Of a stretch of DNA of 18,384 nucleotides, positions 1 to 6,165 are shown piece after piece. Each line of letters opens with the position of its first letter. The first letter of the stretch is position 1. Origin of the DNA: an uncultured Bacillota bacterium (lineage in GTDB: Bacteria > Bacillota_I > Bacilli_A > RFN20 > CAG-826). The stretch is taken from positions 1 through 18,384 of the forward strand of contig CAMORJ010000021.1 in assembly GCA_946623775.1 (NCBI GenBank), given 5' to 3'. Under the pieces are notes generated by a model. It was not told where the DNA came from, ran no database searches, and worked only from the letters and a program-made list of their open reading frames with translations. The position numbers and the translations under genes were made by a program.

Positions 1-1112
1 ATGGCATCTATTCCTTCTGCAACAACATCTCCACCCGCGAAGGCGGCACCCACGTTGAAGGCTTGGGCCTTGCCTTGAGCCGCATCCTCAACGACTATGC
101 CCGCAAGTTCAAACTCCTCAAGGAAGACGAGAAGAACTTCGCCGGCGAAGACTGCCGCGAAGGTTTGACCTGCGTCGTTTCGGTCAAGCACCCCAACCCC
201 CAATACGAAGGCCAAACCAAGACCAAACTCGGAAACTCCGAAGTCAGGAAGATCGTCTCCACCATCGTTGGCGAAGGCCTGATGCAGTGGTTGCTTGAGA
301 ATCCCGACCTCGCCAAAGGCATCATCGAGAAGATCCAACTCGCTTCCAAAGCCCGTGACGCCGCTCGCGTTGCCCGTGAGAAAATCCGCAAGTCGGCGCT
401 AGATATCACAACCCTCCCTGGAAAATTGGCAGATTGCTCCTCCCGTGACCCGCAGATTTGCGAGCTCTACATCGTCGAGGGTAACTCCGCAGGCGGCTCC
501 GCGAAAAACGGCCGCGACAGGGAAACTCAAGCCATCCTTCCGCTTCGCGGCAAAATCCTCAACGTCGAGAAAGCCCGCGAGGATAGGATCTGGGCCAACG
601 CCGAAATCGGCAACATGATCACCGCCATCGGCGCAGGCATCCGCGACAACTTCGATGTCACCAAAATCCGTTACAACAAGATCGTCATCATGACCGATGC
701 TGACGTCGACGGCGACCACATCCGCATCTTGCTGTTGACGTTCTTCTATCGCTTCATGAGGCCGCTTCTCGAAGAAGGGCATGTCTACATCGCCCAGCCG
801 CCTCTATACAAAATCGATTACAAAGGCAGCGCCTATTATGCCTATAACGACGCTCAGCTCGAGGTGCTCAAAAAGCAACTCGGATTGAAGCCAGGATATC
901 CGTTCCAGCGCTACAAAGGATTGGGTGAGATGGATGCCCAGCAGCTTTGGGAAACCACCATGGATCCGCAATCCAGAAAGATGATCCGCATCACCATCGA
1001 CGACGCCGCCGAAGCCGAAAAGGTCTTCGTCGAGCTCATGGGCGATGAGGTCGGACCGCGCCGCGATTACATCGTCAACAACGCCAGGTTCGTCAAGAAC
1101 CTCGACATCTGA
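1..1112 (+). CDS. gyrB: DNA gyrase subunit B, C-terminal part (5' end outside window)
   Basis: This is the ATPase/TOPRIM subunit of DNA gyrase, which with GyrA introduces negative supercoils in an ATP-dependent way. The frame is open from base 3, giving about 369 residues that start inside the transducer domain (FCNNISTREGGTHVEG). The TOPRIM motifs are visible: the catalytic Glu lies in IVEGNSAGGSAKNGRDR, followed by QAILPLRGKILNVEKA and the metal-binding TDADVDGDHIR. The C-terminal PLYK, QRYKGLGEMDAQQLWETTMD and final FVKNLDI blocks are standard for the short Gram-positive GyrB. The EGD of most GyrB proteins is EGN here, a change I recall from mycoplasma-type GyrB; the catalytic Glu is kept. 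It ends in TGA, which shows TGA is a stop codon. gyrA follows after 18 bases, so the two are surely cotranscribed. Confidence 0.97.
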   Translation, partial: GIYSFCNNISTREGGTHVEGLGLALSRILNDYARKFKLLKEDEKNFAGEDCREGLTCVVSVKHPNPQYEGQTKTKLGNSEVRKIVSTIVGEGLMQWLLENPDLAKGIIEKIQLASKARDAARVAREKIRKSALDITTLPGKLADCSSRDPQICELYIVEGNSAGGSAKNGRDRETQAILPLRGKILNVEKAREDRIWANAEIGNMITAIGAGIRDNFDVTKIRYNKIVIMTDADVDGDHIRILLLTFFYRFMRPLLEEGHVYIAQPPLYKIDYKGSAYYAYNDAQLEVLKKQLGLKPGYPFQRYKGLGEMDAQQLWETTMDPQSRKMIRITIDDAAEAEKVFVELMGDEVGPRRDYIVNNARFVKNLDI

Positions 1113-1130
1113 TGAAGGAGGAAACAAATC

Positions 1131-3866
1131 ATGGATAACGACGAAAAGAAAATCCTTGAAGGCGAAGAGCCCGAAGAGGAAGAAGAAGTCGACGAAGAAG
1201 GCTCTGCTTCCGAATCCGGCTCCCACACCGTATTGCCTGCTTCCCGCGAAGGCGCCCAGTCCGACGAAGCGATGTTCGGCCATGAAGCCGCCGTCAGCGG
1301 CATCATCCCCGGACTCATCGACCGCGATGTCGCTTCCGAAGTCAAGACGGCCTTCCTCGACTATTCGATGTCGGTCATCGTCTCCCGCGCCATCCCCGAT
1401 GTCCGCGACGGCTTCAAGCCCGTTCAGCGCCGCATCATCTACGGCATGAACGAAATGGGCATGCAGCCGAGCAAACCATATAAGAAATGCGCCCGTATCG
1501 TCGGTGACGTCATGGGTAAATATCACCCTCACGGCGACTCTGCTTTGTACGGCACCTTGGTCCGTTTGGCCCAGCCGTTCTCCCTCCGTTACCCTCTAGT
1601 CGACGGACACGGAAACTTCGGTGACATCGACGGCGACGAAGCCGCCGCTATGCGTTACACCGAGGCGAGAATGAATAAGCTCTCGCTCGAATTGGTCCGC
1701 GACATCAACTGCGACACCGTCAACTTCATGGCCAACTACGATGGCACTGAAGTCGAGCCGGAAGTCCTTCCTTGCCGTTTCCCGAACCTTTTGGTCAACG
1801 GCTCCCAAGGCATTGCCGTCGGTATGGCGACCAACATGGCTCCCCACAACATGAGGGAGGCCATCGACGCCGTCATCGCCGTTGCGCAGAACCCCGATTT
1901 AACTCCGGCCGAGATCATGGCGGAATACCTCCATGGCCCCGACTTCCCCTCCGGCGGCATCATCTTGGGCCGCAAAGGAATCCTTGATGCCTATACCACC
2001 GGCACCGGCACCATCACCATCCGCTCCAAATACCATGTGGAGGAGATGGCCAACGGCAAATCCCGCATCATCGTCACCGAAATCCCATATCAGGTGAACA
2101 AATCCGCGATGATTCAGAACATCGCGCAGCTTGTTCGCGACAAGGTCATCGACGGCATCACCGATGTCCGCGATGAATCCAACAAAGAAGGCATCCGCGT
2201 CGTCATCGAAATCCGCAAGGATTACATCCCCGAAGTCGTCGCGAACAACCTCCTCAAGCACACCTCGCTTCAAACCAACTTCGGCATCATCAACCTTTGC
2301 TTGGAGGATGGCGCACCGAAAATCCTGCCAATTAACGAACTGCTTATCGATTATGTCGAATTCCAGATCCGCGTTTTGACCAGGAGAACCCAGTTCTTGC
2401 TGAAACGCGATACCGATCGCCTTCACATCGTCGAAGGCTTGATCCTCGCCCACGACAACATCGATGAAGTCATCCACATCATCCGCGATTCCAAAGATGA
2501 TGCTGAATCCACCGCTAGGTTGAATGCCAGATTCGGCCTCTCCCAGGCGCAGTGCGACGCCATCTTGGCGATGACCCTCCGCCGTTTGCAGGGCATGGAG
2601 CAAGACAAGCTATTGGCCGAAAAGGCGAACCTTGAGGCCAACATCGCCGAATACAACAGATTGCTCTCCAGCCGCGACAACATCGTTGAGCTCCTCATTC
2701 AGGAAATCACCGCCCTCAAAGAGAAATTCGGCGATGATCGTCTCACCGAAATCTCCGATGATGTGGCCGATATCGACAACGAAGACCTCATCCCGCAGAA
2801 GAACATCATCATCGCCTTGACCCGCAACAACTACATCAAGCGCGTCGATGACGATACCTTCTCCGCCCAGCATCGCGGCGGCAAGGGAATCACCGGCATG
2901 AAGACCGTCGGCGGCGACACCGTGAAGCTCATCAAGCACACGAAGACCCACACCGACATCCTCTTCTTCACGACCGCTGGCAAAGTCTACCGTCTCCGCG
3001 GCTACCAGATTCCCGATTCCGGCAGGACCGGCAAAGGCATGCCTGCCCAGAACTTCCTTAACCTCGCCAAAGAGGAGAAGGTCGTCGCAATCGTCCCGAT
3101 AGACGAATACAACGATGGCGAATACCTCTTCTTCATCTCGAAGAAAGGCGTCGTAAAACGTACCTCCGTCATGGAATTCGCCTCCATCCACTCCAACGGC
3201 AAGATCGCGGTTGGCTTGAGGGAAGGCGATGACCTATTCGATGTCAAATTGACCGATGGCCAGGCGATTGTCGCCCTTGCTTCCGACAACGGCAAGATGG
3301 TCAGCTTCTACGAGACCGATGTCCGCGCGATGGGCAGAACCGCCGCCGGCGTCAGGGGCATGGACCTCGCTGATGACGAAGTCATCGTCGGATCCGTGTC
3401 CACCTGCGAAGGCGACAGGATCTTGGTTCTCACCACCAGGGGCTTCGGCAAGATCTCTTACGCCAAAGACACCGAAGTCACCCTTGAAGACGGCACCGTC
3501 CGCACCTATGACGGATACCGCCTCACCAAGAGAGGCGCCAAAGGCGTCATCACCGTCAAGACCTCGCCGAAGACCGGCAAGCTCTGCGCGGTTAAGGCCG
3601 TCAACGGCGATGAAGACTTGCTTGTCGTCACCGCTTCCGGCATCGTGGTCCGCACCCCGATTTCCGAAATCAAGATCGCGTCCAGGAACACCCAAGGCGT
3701 CAAGATCATCAATGTCGATGAAAAGACCAGGGTCGCCTCCGCGACCATCATTCCTCACTCCGACATCGAAGACGACGACGGATTAGAGGAAGGCGAAGTC
3801 GCCGAATTCGAAGGCGAAGAACCGGTTACCCCGGATCAAGTCGACGAAGTCGGATCCGAAGAATAA
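1131..3866 (+). CDS. gyrA: DNA gyrase subunit A
   Basis: This is the breakage-reunion subunit of DNA gyrase, 911 residues. An AAGGAGG ribosome-binding site at 1115-1121 sets the ATG at 1131. Compared with E. coli GyrA there is an extra N-terminal segment of about 54 residues, very acidic (EGEEPEEEEEVDEEG). The conserved part then starts at FLDYSMSVIVSRAIPDVRDG. The catalytic tyrosine is Tyr176 in AAMRYTEARM. The quinolone-determining region reads HPHGDSALYGTLV: Ser137 matches E. coli Ser83, but Gly141 replaces E. coli Asp87 (Glu in B. subtilis). The C-terminal beta-pinwheel carries a GyrA-box variant, QHRGGKG at 580-586, so this is gyrase rather than ParC. The tail is again acidic (EDDDGLEEGEVAEFEGEE). 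It is the second gene of a gyrB-gyrA operon and ends just before a terminator. Confidence 0.97.
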   Translation: MDNDEKKILEGEEPEEEEEVDEEGSASESGSHTVLPASREGAQSDEAMFGHEAAVSGIIPGLIDRDVASEVKTAFLDYSMSVIVSRAIPDVRDGFKPVQRRIIYGMNEMGMQPSKPYKKCARIVGDVMGKYHPHGDSALYGTLVRLAQPFSLRYPLVDGHGNFGDIDGDEAAAMRYTEARMNKLSLELVRDINCDTVNFMANYDGTEVEPEVLPCRFPNLLVNGSQGIAVGMATNMAPHNMREAIDAVIAVAQNPDLTPAEIMAEYLHGPDFPSGGIILGRKGILDAYTTGTGTITIRSKYHVEEMANGKSRIIVTEIPYQVNKSAMIQNIAQLVRDKVIDGITDVRDESNKEGIRVVIEIRKDYIPEVVANNLLKHTSLQTNFGIINLCLEDGAPKILPINELLIDYVEFQIRVLTRRTQFLLKRDTDRLHIVEGLILAHDNIDEVIHIIRDSKDDAESTARLNARFGLSQAQCDAILAMTLRRLQGMEQDKLLAEKANLEANIAEYNRLLSSRDNIVELLIQEITALKEKFGDDRLTEISDDVADIDNEDLIPQKNIIIALTRNNYIKRVDDDTFSAQHRGGKGITGMKTVGGDTVKLIKHTKTHTDILFFTTAGKVYRLRGYQIPDSGRTGKGMPAQNFLNLAKEEKVVAIVPIDEYNDGEYLFFISKKGVVKRTSVMEFASIHSNGKIAVGLREGDDLFDVKLTDGQAIVALASDNGKMVSFYETDVRAMGRTAAGVRGMDLADDEVIVGSVSTCEGDRILVLTTRGFGKISYAKDTEVTLEDGTVRTYDGYRLTKRGAKGVITVKTSPKTGKLCAVKAVNGDEDLLVVTASGIVVRTPISEIKIASRNTQGVKIINVDEKTRVASATIIPHSDIEDDDGLEEGEVAEFEGEEPVTPDQVDEVGSEE

Positions 3867-3880
3867 ACAAAACCCAACCA

Positions 3881-3915
3881 AAAAGAGACTTGCCGACGCA
3901 GGTCTCTTTTCCTTT
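3881..3915 (+). terminator. gyrA intrinsic terminator, probably bidirectional
   Basis: The arm AAAAGAGAC (3881-3889) pairs with GTCTCTTTT (3902-3910), with a further TGC/GCA inner pairing, and a T-rich stretch follows. It lies 14 bases after the gyrA stop. On the minus strand the hairpin is followed by TTGG, so it may also stop the convergent small gene at 3952-4158. Confidence 0.85.
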
Positions 3916-3951
3916 GCTTTCTATTGAATTCAAATACACGGGTCGCTTATT

Positions 3952-4158
3952 TTAGACTCGGATGACCAATAAGGCGGCAGCCATATTGCCATGATACAGA
4001 ATCCTTCCGTAGAAGTCTCTGGTGGTGTCGTCTCTAGCGGTGTATCTTCCGAGAATCTGCCCTCCGAAACTGCGGACTGTTATATCGCCGTTCGACTCAT
4101 GATCCAAATAACCGATGATCCTTCCGCCAAATTCACGAATGGTTTCTCTTCCAGACAT
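3952..4158 (-). CDS. Small protein with three 'RDFYGRI' repeats
   Basis: A 68-residue protein made of three imperfect units of about 19-20 residues, each centred on R-x-F-G/Y-G-R/Q-I-I/L: IREFGGRIIGYLDHESNGD, then VRSFGGQILGRYTARDD, then TRDFYGRILYHGN. A short hydrophobic tail (MAAALLVI) follows. I recall similar short repeat proteins of unknown function in Firmicute genomes. The repeats argue that this is a real gene rather than a chance reading frame, and AGAGG lies 9 bases before the ATG on the minus strand. It is convergent with gyrA and divergent from the lipoprotein gene. The regular short beta-like repeats could form a small beta-sheet or self-assembling fold, but that is inference. 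There is no signal peptide. A plus-strand frame covering the same bases has no such features. Confidence 0.7.
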   Translation of the reverse strand: MSGRETIREFGGRIIGYLDHESNGDITVRSFGGQILGRYTARDDTTRDFYGRILYHGNMAAALLVIRV

Positions 4159-4225
4159 ATCAATGATCCTCTTTTCTTTATTATGTCCTATCCGCGTTCG
4201 CTTATAAAGAGAGCACCCCTTTCTT

Positions 4226-4243
4226 TATATATACGCGCGCGTA
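4226..4243. other. Alternating pyrimidine-purine tract with a perfect 12-bp palindrome
   Basis: Eighteen bases alternate strictly (four TA steps, four CG steps, then TA). The core TACGCGCGCGTA at 4232-4243 is its own reverse complement. It lies in the 171-bp region between the divergent starts at 4158 and 4330. Such a sequence is prone to form Z-DNA or cruciform and could also be an operator for either gene; neither is shown. Confidence 0.5.
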
Positions 4244-4257
4244 ATGGAAATTAGATT

Positions 4258-4274
4258 TTTTGCTTCAAGCAAAA
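4258..4274. promoter_or_regulatory. Perfect inverted repeat upstream of the lipoprotein promoter
   Basis: TTTTGCTTCAAGCAAAA has two 8-base arms around a single C. Its centre is about 40 bases upstream of the lipoprotein -10 box, a position typical of a transcription-factor site. It also lies within the divergent region of the minus-strand small gene. It could be a dimeric regulator site, but the binding protein is unknown. Confidence 0.45.
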
Positions 4275-4282
4275 CGCCCGAT

Positions 4283-4311
4283 ATCCTTAAATGCGCTTCC
4301 CTTGTTATAAT
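4283..4311 (+). promoter_or_regulatory. Lipoprotein gene promoter
   Basis: A perfect -10 box TATAAT lies at 4306-4311. The hexamer 17 bases further upstream (ATCCTT, 4283-4288) is a poor -35, so an activator may be needed. Transcription would start near 4317-4319, leaving a leader of only about 12 bases before the ATG at 4330. This promoter decides the start: an in-frame ATG at 4291 lies upstream of the -10 box and cannot be in this message. Confidence 0.6.
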
Positions 4312-4329
4312 GGGCGCAGGGTCAAACAT

Positions 4330-5994
4330 ATGAAAAGATATCCGTTGATTTTCCTTTCTTTCCTCGCCTTATCTTGCTCTTCCTGCGCTTTCTTACCTTC
4401 TATAGGCGGCGGCACAGGAGAGTCCTCTTCCTCTGCGGCCACTCCTGCGCAAGGAGACGGGACCACCGTCACCGCGGAAGAATTTGACAACCTGTTCAAT
4501 CATTATGGCCTGCTCAGCATCAAAGACCGCTACCTTCTCAGTATGAGCATGGTTTTCGGCGATTATTCCTATGCCTACCATTTTAATGACGGCATCGACA
4601 TCGATCATGGCGATTTCAACCGAAATTATGCTTACGCTACCCACACCGGTGCAGATGACTACGAATACAGATTGAAATACAGGTCGAACGGGGACAACAC
4701 ATATAAAGAATATTTGTATATTTACGATTTGGATGGCCCGGCGGATATATTGCAAAACGACCAGTGGACCTACGATGACCTGTTCGATTTGAGCTATTTG
4801 CAAGTCGGCCTTCAGTTTTCGATGTTCGAATACACCACGGGAGCAAAATGGTACGAGCTGAAAGAAAAATATGAGTTCAAGGGAGCATTCCTTGGAAAAG
4901 AAGTGGACATGTCCATTAACCCGATGACGGTTGTCTTTGAAAACGGACGCTTTAAGCAAGCCTTTGGGACGATGCATACCAAACAGTTCCGAGACATTAC
5001 CTTCAATTTAGATGTTTATTATGACAACCTGCCCGAGCTTGAAGAAGTAACCGTGAATTATCGCGACAGGCAGTTCTACCTAACTCAGATTGTCGGAATC
5101 GACGACGAGTCCGGCAGCAGAATCAACGTTGAAACGAATACAGCAGTTGAAAGATACCGATTGTTCTCCTCGGTCGAATATACCTTCTTCGCCGACAAAA
5201 CCTACCAATCCAAATCCTATGTTGCCGACGCGCCCGTGGGCGAGAATAGGCTTGAGTATGTCCACGGCACCACAGAGAAGAGGTTTGTCGATGGCAAATA
5301 TTGCTTCAGCGCCTTCCCGAAATACATAAAGAACCAAGCGGAAGGCCATACCGAAGCAAGCCCGTCCGCTGAAATCAACGCATGGTATGACGAAGAAACA
5401 AAACGCCTCTATGTTCCTACGGATACTATCATGGCCGTCAGCGGAACAGGCTATAGGGCAGTGTATGTGCTTGCCGAGAATGACCGTCAAAAATGGAAGA
5501 TCTCCTATTATCCTTTTGGAAACGAGGAAGGAGAAACGGAATATGAAGAACAGGCTTGGTGGAGAAAAGAGCAATTCTTGCTTGGGCGCTTCGATTCTCC
5601 AACGCTGGTATCGCCCTCCCAACATTTGAATGACGCGTTGCTGCAGGCTTCCGTGGCCGATGCATATATAGAGCTCTATTATCAGAACCGTTATTTCTTT
5701 GATATGTCATACGACGGGTATGATCCCGAAACCTTGGAACTCTATCCAAATAGCCACCAAAACTATGGATGCGTTGACGAGATTGCTCCGGGCGCGACGT
5801 TCACTTGCAATTGTATATCCTTCGACGAATACGAAGACTTTAGCCGGTTCGATATGGAGATTGTGGACAACAACCTGGTCTTCGTGGACGAGAACACGAT
5901 AGAGCGTCATAACGAATACGCATACGCAAAAGACCCAGAGACGAATCGTTGGCTATACGAAGAGGTTGTTTGGCAATTCCATCGCAGCCTCTAA
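4330..5994 (+). CDS. Large predicted lipoprotein, function unknown
   Basis: The 554-residue product begins MKRYPLIFLSFLALSCSSC, a short basic start and hydrophobic stretch ending in a lipobox-like region. Cys16 or Cys19 is the candidate lipidated residue. A Gly/Ser/Thr/Ala-rich linker (residues about 24-45) typical of surface lipoproteins follows. The rest is a soluble extracytoplasmic domain rich in Tyr, Asp and Glu, with long runs suggesting beta structure (for example YEYRLKYRSNGDNTYKEYLY). I recognise no family. The ATG at 4330 is chosen because a TATAAT box sits just upstream and because it gives a clean signal peptide. The leader is very short, with only a weak AGGG as ribosome-binding site. 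The gene stands alone: it is followed by an AT-rich gap and then the promoter of the large RNA. Confidence 0.85.
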   Translation: MKRYPLIFLSFLALSCSSCAFLPSIGGGTGESSSSAATPAQGDGTTVTAEEFDNLFNHYGLLSIKDRYLLSMSMVFGDYSYAYHFNDGIDIDHGDFNRNYAYATHTGADDYEYRLKYRSNGDNTYKEYLYIYDLDGPADILQNDQWTYDDLFDLSYLQVGLQFSMFEYTTGAKWYELKEKYEFKGAFLGKEVDMSINPMTVVFENGRFKQAFGTMHTKQFRDITFNLDVYYDNLPELEEVTVNYRDRQFYLTQIVGIDDESGSRINVETNTAVERYRLFSSVEYTFFADKTYQSKSYVADAPVGENRLEYVHGTTEKRFVDGKYCFSAFPKYIKNQAEGHTEASPSAEINAWYDEETKRLYVPTDTIMAVSGTGYRAVYVLAENDRQKWKISYYPFGNEEGETEYEEQAWWRKEQFLLGRFDSPTLVSPSQHLNDALLQASVADAYIELYYQNRYFFDMSYDGYDPETLELYPNSHQNYGCVDEIAPGATFTCNCISFDEYEDFSRFDMEIVDNNLVFVDENTIERHNEYAYAKDPETNRWLYEEVVWQFHRSL

Positions 5995-6010
5995 ACCAGT
6001 TATAAAAAAC

Positions 6011-6058
6011 GCAAAAAAAGTAAAAATATTTTTCGAAATCTTTGCAATTTTTCTTTTT
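6011..6058 (+). terminator. Possible AT-rich terminator after the lipoprotein gene
   Basis: GCAAA (6011-6015) can pair with TTTGC (6041-6045), enclosing the palindrome AAAAATATTTTT (6022-6033), and a T-rich run follows (6048-6058). The stem is weak in G+C, so this is only a candidate. Otherwise 5995-6130 is simply AT-rich, with a small inverted repeat around TTCGATGCAGTCGAA (6074-6088). Confidence 0.35.
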
Positions 6059-6099
6059 GTTCCATCAAATTATTTCGATGCAGTCGAATAAAAACTGTA

Positions 6100-6163
6100 A
6101 AAAACGAATTTGAAAAATATTTTTAAAAAAGTGTTGACACACCTAAATAATAAGTGCACAATA
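6100..6163 (+). promoter_or_regulatory. Strong promoter of the large noncoding RNA, with UP-like element
   Basis: A consensus -35 TTGACA (6134-6139) is followed 17 bases later by CACAAT (6157-6162; 4 of 6 match to TATAAT). The 30 bases before the -35 are nearly pure A/T with A- and T-tracts, like an UP element that boosts transcription of stable RNAs. Transcription should start near 6166-6170. No ribosome-binding site or credible reading frame follows. Confidence 0.75.
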
Positions 6164-6165
6164 TA

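Noticed and set aside
804..3758. Long minus-strand and other-frame reading frames across gyrB and gyrA (for example 804-1532, 1899-2603, 3234-3758)
   Set aside because: They mirror the codon pattern of the gyrase genes, have no ribosome-binding sites and show no recognisable protein features.
3991..4254. Plus-strand reading frame of 87 codons opposite the small repeat protein
   Set aside because: It has no ribosome-binding site or protein-like features, whereas the minus strand shows clear amino-acid repeats and an AGAGG site.
4291..4329. Starting the lipoprotein gene at the in-frame ATG at 4291
   Set aside because: That ATG lies upstream of the TATAAT box at 4306-4311 and would place an odd extension before a good signal peptide.
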